Shown here: piece after piece, positions 1 through 7,953 of the stretch
Layout of the letters: each line of letters starts with the position of its first letter
How positions within the stretch are numbered: the first letter of the stretch is position 1
Origin: Streptomyces sp. HNM0574
GTDB taxonomy: Bacteria > Actinomycetota > Actinomycetes > Streptomycetales > Streptomycetaceae
Assembly: GCF_012726235.1 (NCBI RefSeq)
Contig: NZ_JAASAH010000013.1
Location: 1-64,000 of the forward strand
Length of the DNA: 64,000 nt
Direction: 5' to 3'
Program-made: the position numbers and the translations under genes
Notes under the pieces: model-generated
Seen by the model: only the letters and a program-made list of their open reading frames with translations
Database searches by the model: none
What the model was told of the DNA's origin: nothing

Positions 1-240
1 CCCGATGATCGGGTAGGACGGGGTATCAACATTTTCTGGCGTTGACTTTTAGCACGCTGTTGAGTTCTCAAGGAACGGATGCTTCCTTCGGTCCACCCTC
101 TCGGGCTTTCCTCCGGGCTTTCCCTTCGGTGTTTCCAACCTTACCAGATTCTCTGCCCGGCTCGTTTCCGAGCCATTTCGTGAATTCCGGCTGCTTCGGT
201 TCTTCAGGCGGGGTCCGCCCGGTTTCCCGTTGCGTTGGAG
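1..240 (-). promoter_or_regulatory. rRNA operon promoter and 16S leader, boxA element
   Basis: Read on the minus strand, the DNA carries the actinobacterial 16S rRNA leader signature: a boxA-like TTGAGAACTCAACAG (57-71), then the conserved stretch leading to a GATACCCCGTCC motif and a CCCGATCATCGGG hairpin at the window edge. BoxA binds NusB/NusE for rRNA antitermination. A TAAGGT -10-like box sits at 138-143, with no clear -35. The 16S gene itself would lie off the left end. I recognise the leader from memory of streptomycete rrn operons; the exact start site is inferred. Confidence 0.75.
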
Positions 241-304
241 CCGTAAACGTACTGGAGCGGAGCGCCCGGATGCAAATCGAGGCGCTCCGCCCTCTGACGA
301 GGCC

Positions 305-1990
305 TCAGACCTCGACGACGACCGGCAGGATCATGGGCCGGCGACGGTAGTTGTCGGAGACCCACTTGCCCAGCGTGCGGCGCACGAGCTGCTGGAGCTG
401 GTGCGTCTCGGCGATGCCGTCCTGTGCGGAACGGGCCAGCGCCTCGTCGAGCTTGGGGATCACCTGCTCGAAGGCGGCGTCGTCGATGCCCGAGCCGCGG
501 GAGTGGATGTTCGGGCCGCCGACGATCTTGCCCGTGGCGCTGTCCACCACCACGAAGATCGAGATGATGCCCTCGTCCCCGAGGATGCGGCGGTCCTTGA
601 GAGAGGACTCGGTGACGTCGCCGACCGACAGGCCGTCCACGTACACGTATCCGGCCTGGACCTTGCCGGAGATGCGGGCCTTGCCGTCGATGAGGTCGAC
701 GGCGACGCCGTCCTCCGCGATCACCACGCGGTCCCGCGGTACGCCGGTCTGCGCGCCGAGTTCCGCGTTGGCCCGCAGGTGGCGCCATTCGCCGTGCACG
801 GGCATGAGGTTCTTGGGCTGGCAGATGTTGTAGAAGTACAGCAGCTCGCCGGCCGAGGCGTGGCCCGAGACGTGCACCTTGGCGTTGCCCTTGTGCACGA
901 CGTTGGCGCCCCAGCGGGTCAGCCCGTTGATGACGCGGTAGACCGCGTTCTCGTTACCCGGGATCAGCGACGAGGCCAGGATGACGGTGTCGCCCTGGAC
1001 GATGCGGATCTGGTGGTCGCGGTTGGCCATGCGGGACAGCGCCGCCATCGGCTCGCCCTGCGAGCCGGTGCAGACGAGCACCACCTCTTCCTCGGGCAGG
1101 TCGTCGAGCGTCTTCACGTCGACGACGAGGCCGGCCGGCACCCGGAGGTAGCCGAGGTCGCGGGCGATGCCCATGTTGCGGACCATCGAGCGGCCGACGA
1201 ACGCGACGCGGCGTCCGTACTCGTGCGCGGCGTCGAGGATCTGCTGGATGCGGTGGATGTGGCTGGCGAAGCTGGCCACGATGATGCGCTTCTGCGCGCT
1301 GGCGAAGACCTGGCGCAGTACGCCGGAGATCTCGCGCTCGGGCGGCACGAAGCCGGGGACCTCGGCGTTGGTGGAGTCCGACAGCAGGAGGTCGATGCCC
1401 TCCTCGCCGAGGCGGGCGAAGGCCCGCAGGTCGGTGAGGCGGCGGTCGAGCGGCAGCTGGTCCATCTTGAAGTCGCCGGTGTGCACGACCATGCCGGCGG
1501 GCGTGCGGATGGCGACGGCCAGCGCGTCGGGGATGGAGTGGTTGACGGCGACGAACTCGCAGTCGAACGGGCCGATGCGCTCGGTGTGCCCCTCCTCGAC
1601 CTCCAGCGTGTACGGCCGGATGCGGTGCTCCTGGAGCTTGGCCTCGATGAGGGCCAGCGTCAGCTTGGAGCCGATGAGCGGGATGTCCGGCTTCTCGCGG
1701 AGCAGGTAGGGGACGGCACCGATGTGGTCCTCGTGGCCGTGCGTGAGGACGATGCCCTCGACCTGGTCCAGCCGGTCCCGGATGGAGGTGAAGTCCGGGA
1801 GGATCAGGTCGATGCCGGGCTGCTCCTCCTCGGGGAAGAGGACGCCGCAGTCGACGATGAGGAGGCGGCCGTCGAACTCGAAGACGGTCATGTTGCGGCC
1901 GATCTCGCCGAGACCGCCGAGCGGGGTGACCCGGAGGCCGCCCTCGGCAAGCTTCGGCGGCGGTCCGAGCTCAGGATGCGGGTGACTCAA
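305..1990 (-). CDS. rnj: Ribonuclease J
   Basis: Metallo-beta-lactamase/beta-CASP ribonuclease (561 aa) with endonuclease and 5'-3' exonuclease activity in mRNA decay and rRNA maturation. The zinc-binding motif THGHEDHIG is at about residues 83-91 (H84, H86, D88, H89). Further motifs VVHTGDFKMD and SDSTNAEVPG and the C-terminal RNase J domain are present, at full family length. The start is TTG at 1990, six bases after AAGGAG (1997-2002); an in-frame upstream ATG-type start would bypass this ribosome binding site. The gene lies downstream of dapA in the same direction, with a large hairpin (2009-2062) immediately before its ribosome binding site. Confidence 0.95.
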   Translation of the reverse strand: MSHPHPELGPPPKLAEGGLRVTPLGGLGEIGRNMTVFEFDGRLLIVDCGVLFPEEEQPGIDLILPDFTSIRDRLDQVEGIVLTHGHEDHIGAVPYLLREKPDIPLIGSKLTLALIEAKLQEHRIRPYTLEVEEGHTERIGPFDCEFVAVNHSIPDALAVAIRTPAGMVVHTGDFKMDQLPLDRRLTDLRAFARLGEEGIDLLLSDSTNAEVPGFVPPEREISGVLRQVFASAQKRIIVASFASHIHRIQQILDAAHEYGRRVAFVGRSMVRNMGIARDLGYLRVPAGLVVDVKTLDDLPEEEVVLVCTGSQGEPMAALSRMANRDHQIRIVQGDTVILASSLIPGNENAVYRVINGLTRWGANVVHKGNAKVHVSGHASAGELLYFYNICQPKNLMPVHGEWRHLRANAELGAQTGVPRDRVVIAEDGVAVDLIDGKARISGKVQAGYVYVDGLSVGDVTESSLKDRRILGDEGIISIFVVVDSATGKIVGGPNIHSRGSGIDDAAFEQVIPKLDEALARSAQDGIAETHQLQQLVRRTLGKWVSDNYRRRPMILPVVVEV

Positions 1991-2008
1991 AAGACTCTCC
2001 TTACCCAA

Positions 2009-2062
2009 CGCGCCACGCGTCCCTGGCCTCCGGCGTAGGGAACCCGTGGGACACGTGGCGCG
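2009..2062 (-). promoter_or_regulatory. Stem-loop in the rnj leader
   Basis: CGCGCCACGCGTCCC (2009-2023) pairs with GGGACACGTGGCGCG (2048-2062), 14 of 15 positions, separated by 24 bases. It lies seven bases upstream of the rnj Shine-Dalgarno sequence. It could be a dapA terminator, a processing site or an autoregulatory element of RNase J; the sequence alone does not decide. Confidence 0.5.
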
Positions 2063-2095
2063 CGGTATTCGTGATGACGTGCTTCGTCGGGGGTG

Positions 2096-2110
2096 GTGCA
2101 GTCACTGCAC
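2096..2110. promoter_or_regulatory. 15-bp perfect palindrome between dapA and rnj
   Basis: GTGCAGTCACTGCAC is a perfect dyad (GTGCAGT / ACTGCAC around a central C) in the 161-base gap between the dapA stop and the rnj start. This is the right size for a transcription-factor operator, but I cannot assign a regulator. Confidence 0.35.
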
Positions 2111-2151
2111 TCGTCGTGGTCGTGCTCGGTATGCAGTTGTGAAGTCTGGTG

Positions 2152-3051
2152 CTACAGCTGTACCCCGCTGTGCGAGAGGTCGTGCTTGAGCTGTTCGGTC
2201 TCCTCCGGGGAGAGCTCGACGAGCGGCAGCCGGAGCGGGCCGCCCGGGAGTCCCTTGTGCGCGAGGGCGGCCTTGGTCGTGATGACGCCCTGGGTGCGGA
2301 ACATGCCGGTGAAGACCGGGAGCAGCTTCTGGTGGATCTCCGTGGCCTTGGTGACGTCGCCGCTGAGGTGCGCGTCGAGCATGGCGCGCAGCTCGGGGGT
2401 GACGAGGTGGCTGACGACGGAGACGAAGCCGACGGCGCCCACCGAGAGCAGCGGCAGGTTGAGCATGTCGTCGCCGCTGTACCAGGCGAGGCCGCTGGTC
2501 GCGATGGCCCAACTCGCGCGCCCCAGGTCGCCCTTGGCGTCCTTGTTGGCGACGATCCGCGGGTGGTCGGCCAGCCGCACGATGGTCTCGGTGTTGATCG
2601 GGACGCCGGAGCGGCCCGGGATGTCGTAGAGCATGACCGGCAGCTCGGTCGCGTCCGCGATCGCGGTGAAGTGCCGGTAGAGGCCCTCCTGCGGGGGCTT
2701 GCTGTAGTACGGCGTCACGGCCAGGAGGCCGTGGGCTCCGGCCTTCGCCGCGTCACGGGCCAGTTCGAGGCTGTGCGCGGTGTCGTTGGTGCCGGCTCCC
2801 GCGACGACGTGCGCGCGGTCTCCGACCGCTTCCACGACCGCGCGGACGAGCTTGGCTTTCTCCACGTCGCTGGTGGTCGGTGACTCTCCGGTGGTGCCGT
2901 TGACGATCAGGCCGTCGTTGCCGGAATCCACCAGATGGGCAGCCAGCTGCTGCGCGCCGTCGAGGTCAAGGCCGCCGTCTGCGGTGAACGGCGTGACCAT
3001 CGCGGTCAGGACCCGCCCGAAGGGCGTCTGCGGTGTGGAGGTCGGAGCCAT
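2152..3051 (-). CDS. dapA: 4-hydroxy-tetrahydrodipicolinate synthase
   Basis: Condenses pyruvate with aspartate semialdehyde, the first committed step of the diaminopimelate/lysine pathway, in the cytosol. The 299-aa protein has the pyruvate-binding GTTGES (about 52-57), the catalytic-triad Tyr in YDIPGRSG (Y142) and the Schiff-base Lys in VANKDAKGD (K170). The ATG at 3051 gives the conserved MAPTSTPQTPFGRV start; longer in-frame extensions are Pro-rich and look untranslated. The ribosome binding site is weak. dapB, a later step of the pathway, lies about 2.7 kb away. Confidence 0.95.
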   Translation of the reverse strand: MAPTSTPQTPFGRVLTAMVTPFTADGGLDLDGAQQLAAHLVDSGNDGLIVNGTTGESPTTSDVEKAKLVRAVVEAVGDRAHVVAGAGTNDTAHSLELARDAAKAGAHGLLAVTPYYSKPPQEGLYRHFTAIADATELPVMLYDIPGRSGVPINTETIVRLADHPRIVANKDAKGDLGRASWAIATSGLAWYSGDDMLNLPLLSVGAVGFVSVVSHLVTPELRAMLDAHLSGDVTKATEIHQKLLPVFTGMFRTQGVITTKAALAHKGLPGGPLRLPLVELSPEETEQLKHDLSHSGVQL

Positions 3052-3168
3052 GGGGTCCACGCTACTCGCAGCGGGTGGCGCAATGCTCCCTCGGGGCGGC
3101 TGTGGTGTCGGCCCGGGAGGGCCGTGGGCCTGCGCCGGAGGGGATGCGAGGGGATCGGACGGAGGGCC

Positions 3169-3202
3169 CGGCACTGCCTGCTCGGGGGTTCAAGCAGTGC
3201 CG
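3169..3202 (-). terminator. Hairpin downstream of thyX
   Basis: CGGCACTGC (3169-3177) and GCAGTGCCG (3194-3202) form a 9-bp perfect stem with a 16-base loop, about 50 bases after the thyX stop. No T-run follows, as is usual in streptomycetes. Confidence 0.5.
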
Positions 3203-3253
3203 AGCCCGTTCCGTCAGGCTAGTTGAACTTCCCGAAATGCCGCAATACGGACA

Positions 3254-3991
3254 CTACGGAGCGACACGGCCGTTGGCGTTGAAGGCCGCGTACGTGAGGG
3301 GCATGAGCTTCGCCCACTGCGCCTCCATCTGCTCGGCCACCATGGCGATCTCGCGCTGCGGGAAGGACGGCACCTTCGCGTCCTCGTGCTGCGTGCGCAG
3401 GCCGAGGAAGTGCATCAGCGAACGGGCGTTGCACGTCGCGTACATGGAGGAGTAGAGGCCGACGGGGAGGACCGAGCGGGCCACCTCGCGGGCGATGCCC
3501 GCGTCCAGCAGCTCCTGGTACGTCGCGTACGCCTGGCGGTAGGACTCCTCCATCGCGCGACCCGTGAGCTCGTGCTGCTCCTCGGTGCCCTCGACGAACT
3601 CGTACTTGCCGGGACGGCCCTGCTGCACCAGCTTGCGGTCCGCCTCGGGGACGTAGAACACCGGGTCGAGACGGCGGTAGCGGCCGGACTCCTCGTTGTA
3701 CGACCAGCCGGCGCGGTGCCGCTGGAACTCGCGGAAGACGAAGAGCGGGGCGCTGATGAAGAAGGTCATCGAGTTGTGCTCGAAGGGGCTGCCGTGGCGG
3801 TCCCGCATCAGGAAGTTGATCAGGCCCTTGGAACGCTCCGGGTCCTTCTGGAGCTCCTCCAGCGACTGCTCGCCGGCGGTGGAGACGCGCGCCGCCCACA
3901 GCACGTCGGTGTCCGCCGCGCTGTGCTTGACCAGCTCGACGGTCATGTCGCCGCGGAAGCCTGGGGCGGTCCGGTCTTGGGTTTCGGTCAC
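3254..3991 (-). CDS. thyX: Flavin-dependent thymidylate synthase ThyX
   Basis: Makes dTMP from dUMP using FAD, NADPH and methylene-tetrahydrofolate. The 245-aa protein has the ThyX signature in the form RHRAGWSYNEESGRY, the helix MRDRHGSPFEHNSMTFF and the C-terminal SLMHFLGLR substrate segment. The signature has one more residue between RHR and the conserved Ser than the textbook RHRx7S; I believe this is normal for streptomycetes. The start is GTG at 3991 with upstream AAGGA. It lies between dapA and dapB as in other Streptomyces. Confidence 0.93.
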   Translation of the reverse strand: MTETQDRTAPGFRGDMTVELVKHSAADTDVLWAARVSTAGEQSLEELQKDPERSKGLINFLMRDRHGSPFEHNSMTFFISAPLFVFREFQRHRAGWSYNEESGRYRRLDPVFYVPEADRKLVQQGRPGKYEFVEGTEEQHELTGRAMEESYRQAYATYQELLDAGIAREVARSVLPVGLYSSMYATCNARSLMHFLGLRTQHEDAKVPSFPQREIAMVAEQMEAQWAKLMPLTYAAFNANGRVAP

Positions 3992-4254
3992 TGGGCGGGT
4001 CCTTCCACGCACGTACTTCTGCCAGGGCGGCGACCACACTACGGCGCCCCACCGACAGTGCCCGAAGTGCCCCTGAACTTCCGGAGATACCCGACATACT
4101 CGCCACGAACGGAGAAAGAGGGACCCCGGTGCCGGTGTGCGCAGGTGGGCTTGATATTTTTCTCACATACCTCCGGTGGAGAACGGGCACTCGCCCACGC
4201 TCCCGGACGTTCACCTCTCACCAGCCCAGATCGAGTGTTTTCGGGAGCCCCGCC

Positions 4255-4494
4255 ATGCTGCGCCGCGGAGAAAAAGTGCCGTTCGCCTTCGTCGCCGAGG
4301 CAGAACGGTTCCGCAGCAATGTGACGCCGCCGCCCCGGCCCGAACGCAGCTTCGCGCAGAAGGCCGGCAGCGCCCTGTTCGGACTGACCGTCGTGGCCGG
4401 ACTCGCGGGGTCGCTGCTGCTGGGCACCCCCGCGCTCGACCCGGGACAGCAGGAGGGCCGCAGCGGTCACCCGGCCGCCGCCGAGGGCCGCTGA
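4255..4494 (+). CDS. Small single-span membrane protein, unknown function
   Basis: 79 aa. A charged N-terminal part (FAFVAEAERFRS near residues 11-22, then PPPRPERS) is followed by one hydrophobic segment around residues 40-58 and a polar Gln/Gly-rich tail. ATG at 4255 follows GGGAG at good spacing. I do not recognise a family. It is divergent from thyX and followed by a hairpin. Confidence 0.7.
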   Translation: MLRRGEKVPFAFVAEAERFRSNVTPPPRPERSFAQKAGSALFGLTVVAGLAGSLLLGTPALDPGQQEGRSGHPAAAEGR

Positions 4495-4504
4495 CCGACG
4501 CCGG

Positions 4505-4546
4505 GTGACCGGACCGCCGCCTGCCACCCTCGGGTGGTCCGGTCAC
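4505..4546 (+). terminator. Hairpin after the small membrane protein gene
   Basis: GTGACCGGACC (4505-4515) pairs perfectly with GGTCCGGTCAC (4536-4546), ten bases after the stop at 4494. Confidence 0.65.
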
Positions 4547-4604
4547 TCCCGCCTCGCTACTCTCCGGACTCACACAGTCCCCCTGTCGTGAGCGAGGACC
4601 ACCC

Positions 4605-5153
4605 GTGCCCCTGCCCTTCCTGACGGCCGACCGCGACCCCGGTCCCGCCGCCCACACCGACGTCCCGCTGCCCCACACCGACCGCGACCGCTGGCGGCGT
4701 CCCTACCGGCCCGGGCCCTGGCGGGTCGGCGGCAGCGCGCTGCTGTTGCTGCTGTCCTCGTACGTGCTGATGTCGGCGCTGGTGATCGCGCTGACGGGGT
4801 CCGTCTGGGGCGCGCTCGGCGCTCTCGTGCCGGCCGTCGTCCTGATCGCGCTCGCGCTGCGCCTGCTGCGGGTGGGGGTGTGGGTCTCCGCGTACGGGCT
4901 GCGGCTCATAGGTCTGTTCTCGACCGTCACGCTGCGCTGGAGCGAGGTCGCGGCCGTGCGGACGGTGCAGCAGCCCGTCCGGTGGCTGGGTCTCCCCCGC
5001 ACCGTGCAGGGCCAGGCGCTGAGCGTCGGCCGGGCACAGGGCGAGCCGCTGCGCACCGTACTGACCGACCACAACGCGGACTTCCTCAACCGGAGGGACG
5101 CGTTCGAGCACGCGGCCGACGTCATAGAGGCCTGGGCCGCCGAGTCCCGCTGA
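4605..5153 (+). CDS. Membrane protein with bacterial PH-like domain
   Basis: 182 aa. The polar N-terminus (about 40 residues) leads into two hydrophobic spans (about 42-62 and 66-88). After these comes a globular part containing GVWVSAYGLRL and STVTLRWSEVAAVRTV, the layout of the actinobacterial low-molecular-weight PH-domain membrane proteins (bPH_6 type). GTG at 4605 follows GAGGA. Function unknown; the family assignment is by pattern only. Confidence 0.75.
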   Translation: MPLPFLTADRDPGPAAHTDVPLPHTDRDRWRRPYRPGPWRVGGSALLLLLSSYVLMSALVIALTGSVWGALGALVPAVVLIALALRLLRVGVWVSAYGLRLIGLFSTVTLRWSEVAAVRTVQQPVRWLGLPRTVQGQALSVGRAQGEPLRTVLTDHNADFLNRRDAFEHAADVIEAWAAESR

Positions 5154-5201
5154 CCGCCGTCCCCGCCGCTCCATGAGGACGGACGGGGACGACGGCGGGG
5201 G

Positions 5202-5699
5202 TCACACCTCCGTGCGGGGCTGCGCCTGGGCACCGGACTGCGCCTGGGCGGAGGGCTGTGCCGGGTTGCGGTGCAGGGTGATGGCGCGCTGCATGGCCTT
5301 GCGGGCGCGGGGGGTGTCGCGGGCGTCGTGGTACGCGACGGCGAGCCGGAACCAGGAGCGCCAGTCGTCCGGCGCCGCCTCCGTCTCGGCCTGCCGCCTG
5401 GCGAAGACCTCGTCCGCCGAGTCGCGGTCGATCCGGCCCGCGGCCGTGCGCTTCAGCTCGTCGACGGGCAGGCCGCCCTCGGCCTCCAGTTCCCGCGCCA
5501 GCCGGTTGGCGTTCCGCGCGAACTCCGTGGTGCGCCACAGGAACCAGACGCCGATGACCGGCAGCGCCAGCACGGCGACGCCGAAGGCGACCGTCACCGG
5601 GGTGCCCTGCCGGATGAGCAGGACGCCCCGGCTGCCGACCAGGAAGAAGTACACGACCAGCACGGCGGCCAGCGTGAAGTAGGTGATGCGTGCGCGCAC
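5202..5699 (-). CDS. Two-span membrane protein with TPR-like tail
   Basis: 165 aa. Two N-terminal hydrophobic spans (about 5-26 and 35-55) are followed by a long helical region. A TPR-like helical pair (DDWRSWFRLAVAYHDARDT, then PRARKAMQRAI) precedes a Gln/Ala-rich tail. GTG at 5699 lies ten bases after the dapB stop, with GAGGG as ribosome binding site, so it is probably cotranscribed with dapB. No catalytic motif is seen; function unknown. Confidence 0.75.
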   Translation of the reverse strand: MRARITYFTLAAVLVVYFFLVGSRGVLLIRQGTPVTVAFGVAVLALPVIGVWFLWRTTEFARNANRLARELEAEGGLPVDELKRTAAGRIDRDSADEVFARRQAETEAAPDDWRSWFRLAVAYHDARDTPRARKAMQRAITLHRNPAQPSAQAQSGAQAQPRTEV

Positions 5700-5709
5700 G
5701 GGCCGGCCC

Positions 5710-6462
5710 TCAGTCCAGGTCGAGGAAGTGCTCGAGGCCGAAGGTCAGACCCGGCACCGACACCACCTTGCGGACGCCCAGCAGTACGCCGGGCATGAAC
5801 GAGCCACGGTGCATGGAGTCGTGGCGGATGGTGAGCGTCTCGCCCTCGTCGCCGAGGAGGACCTCCTGGTGGGCGACGAGGCCGCGCAGGCGCACCGCGT
5901 GCACCGGGACGCCGTCCACGTCCGCGCCGCGCGCGCCCTCCAGCGCCGTGCTGGTCGCGTCGGGCTGCGCGGGCAGGCCCGCGTCCCGCCGCGCCTCGGC
6001 GACGAGCTGCGCGGTGCGCACGGCGGTGCCGCTGGGCGCGTCCGCCTTGTTCGGGTGGTGCAGCTCGACGACCTCGACGGACTCGTAGAACCGTGCGGCC
6101 TGCTGCGCGAAGCGCATCGTGAGGACGGCGCCGATGCCGAAGTTCGGGGCGATCAGGACGCCGGTGCCCGGCGCGGCGGCGAGCTGTCCGCGGAGCGTGG
6201 CCAGCCGCTCGTCCGTCCAGCCCGTGGTGCCGACGACGCCGTGGATGCCGTGGCCGACGCAGAACGCGAGGTTGTCCATGACCGACTCGGGGTGGGTCAG
6301 GTCGACGGCGACCTGCGTGCCGCTCCCGGTGAGGGCGTCGAGGCTGTCGCCGCGGCCGAGGGCGGCCGTCAGCTCCATGTCGTCGGCCGCCTCGACGGCC
6401 TTCACGGCCTCGGAGCCCATGCGGCCCTTGGCGCCGAGGACGGCTACGCGCAGCTTGCTCAT
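5710..6462 (-). CDS. dapB: 4-hydroxy-tetrahydrodipicolinate reductase
   Basis: Reduces the DapA product with NAD(P)H on the way to meso-diaminopimelate for peptidoglycan and lysine. The 250-aa protein has the nucleotide-binding GAKGRMG (10-16), GVVGTTGW (about 75-82) and the substrate motif HHPNKADAPSGTA (H135, H136, K139). Length fits the actinobacterial short form. ATG at 6462 follows GAAGGA. The M16 peptidase gene lies 65 bases upstream in the same direction. Confidence 0.95.
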   Translation of the reverse strand: MSKLRVAVLGAKGRMGSEAVKAVEAADDMELTAALGRGDSLDALTGSGTQVAVDLTHPESVMDNLAFCVGHGIHGVVGTTGWTDERLATLRGQLAAAPGTGVLIAPNFGIGAVLTMRFAQQAARFYESVEVVELHHPNKADAPSGTAVRTAQLVAEARRDAGLPAQPDATSTALEGARGADVDGVPVHAVRLRGLVAHQEVLLGDEGETLTIRHDSMHRGSFMPGVLLGVRKVVSVPGLTFGLEHFLDLD

Positions 6463-6527
6463 TGATTCGTTCCTTCGGGAGTGTCAGGAGGGTCGGGGAC
6501 GCGTGCCGAGGCCCGCTGCCCGGGGGC

Positions 6528-7871
6528 TCAGGAGAGCACCTCGTGCAGCCGGGACGTCTGTTTGTCGGTGAACGCCCCGATCGCGGAGAGGGAGGGACGC
6601 CCGGCGAGGACGTCCCGGGCCACCGAGCGGATGTCGTCCGGGGTGACGGCCGCGATCTTCGCCAGCATGGTGTCCACCGACAGCTGTTCGCCCCAGCACA
6701 GCTCGCTCTTGCCGAGCCGGTGCATCAGCGCGCCGGTGTCCTCCAGGCCCAGCACCGTCGATCCCGACAACTGGCCGACCGCGCGCCGCAGTTCCTCGTC
6801 CGTGATGCCGTCCCGGACGACGGAGTCCAGCTCCTCGCGGCAGAGCCGCAGGACGTCGGCGGCCTGGGACGGGCGGCAGCCCGCGTACAGCCCGAAGAGC
6901 CCGCAGTCGGCGAAGCCGGAGGTGTAGGAGTAGGTGCTGTAGGCCAGGCCGCGCTTCTCCCGGATCTCCTGGAAGAGGCGGGAGCTCATGCCGCCGCCGA
7001 GCGCCGCGCTGAGCACCCCGAGCGCCCAGCGGCGCTCGTCGTGCCGGGAGACGCCGGGCAGGCCGAGCAGGACGTGCGCCTGCTCGGTGTCCCGCCGGAC
7101 GATGTCCAGGCGTCCGGTGGCGGGCAGCGGGTGGCTGCCGCCGCGCGGGCCGACCGGTTCGGCGCCCGCGGTGCGCTCCAGCGCACCGGCCCGCTCGAAC
7201 GCGGCGCGGACCTGCTCGACCACGGTGTCGTGGTCGAGGTTCCCGGCCGCGGCGACGACCAGGCGCGGGGCGTCGTAGTGCGCGCGGTAGAACCGCTCGA
7301 CGCGGTCGCGGTCGAGGGCGTTGACGGTGTCGACGGTGCCGAGGACGGGGCGGCCGAGGGCGCTGTCGCCGAACATCGTCCGCGCGAACAGGTCGTGCAC
7401 GCAGTCGCCGGGGTCGTCCTCGGTCATCGCGATCTCTTCGAGGATGACGCCGCGCTCGGCGTCGAGCTCGGACTCGTCGATGACGGACGAGGTGAGCATG
7501 TCGGAGACGACGTCGATGGCCAGCGGCAGGTCGGCGTCGAGGACGCGCGCGTAGTAGCAGGTGAACTCCTTCGCGGTGAAGGCGTTCATCTCGCCGCCGA
7601 CGGCGTCGAGGGCCGCGGAGATGTCGAGCGCGCTGCGGCGCCGGGTGCCCTTGAAGAGCACGTGCTCCAAGTAGTGGGTGGCGCCGTTGAGTTCGGGTGT
7701 CTCGTCACGGGAGCCGACGTGCGCCCAGATGCCGAAGGTCACCGAGCGCACGTGCGGGACGGTCTCGGTGACGACGCGGAGGCCGCCCGGCAGGACCGTC
7801 TTGCGCACCGCGCCGTCTGCCGTCGCGGATGCGCCCATGGCCCCCGTCCCCGTCATGGTCGTCGCTGTCAT
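6528..7871 (-). CDS. M16 family zinc peptidase (insulinase/processing-peptidase type)
   Basis: 447 aa. The inverted zinc motif HYLEH (H66, E69, H70) is followed about 76 residues later by the third ligand in RGVILEEIAMTE (E146). The C-terminal half has the M16 partner-domain segment EKRGLAYSTYSY. It would cleave peptides or misfolded proteins in the cytosol; the native substrate is unknown. It lies next to pnp, as in many actinobacteria and firmicutes. ATG at 7871 is chosen; in-frame ATGs 15 and 33 bases later are alternatives. A strong terminator separates it from pnp. Confidence 0.9.
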   Translation of the reverse strand: MTATTMTGTGAMGASATADGAVRKTVLPGGLRVVTETVPHVRSVTFGIWAHVGSRDETPELNGATHYLEHVLFKGTRRRSALDISAALDAVGGEMNAFTAKEFTCYYARVLDADLPLAIDVVSDMLTSSVIDESELDAERGVILEEIAMTEDDPGDCVHDLFARTMFGDSALGRPVLGTVDTVNALDRDRVERFYRAHYDAPRLVVAAAGNLDHDTVVEQVRAAFERAGALERTAGAEPVGPRGGSHPLPATGRLDIVRRDTEQAHVLLGLPGVSRHDERRWALGVLSAALGGGMSSRLFQEIREKRGLAYSTYSYTSGFADCGLFGLYAGCRPSQAADVLRLCREELDSVVRDGITDEELRRAVGQLSGSTVLGLEDTGALMHRLGKSELCWGEQLSVDTMLAKIAAVTPDDIRSVARDVLAGRPSLSAIGAFTDKQTSRLHEVLS

Positions 7872-7898
7872 CTCCGCCTCGTGTTCGTCCGGGTACGG

Positions 7899-7939
7899 GC
7901 GACGGCCCGCCCCTCCGTGGAGGTGGGGCGGGCCGTCGC
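7899..7939 (-). terminator. pnp terminator
   Basis: GCGACGGCCCGCCCC (7899-7913) pairs perfectly with GGGGCGGGCCGTCGC (7925-7939), a 15-bp stem with an 11-base loop, 15 bases after the pnp stop. Confidence 0.85.
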
Positions 7940-7953
7940 TCGGAGCGGTGAGG

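Noticed and set aside
3181..3202. GGGTTCAA resembling a tRNA T-arm
   Set aside because: No acceptor, D or anticodon arms can be built around it; the bases belong to the loop and arm of the thyX hairpin.
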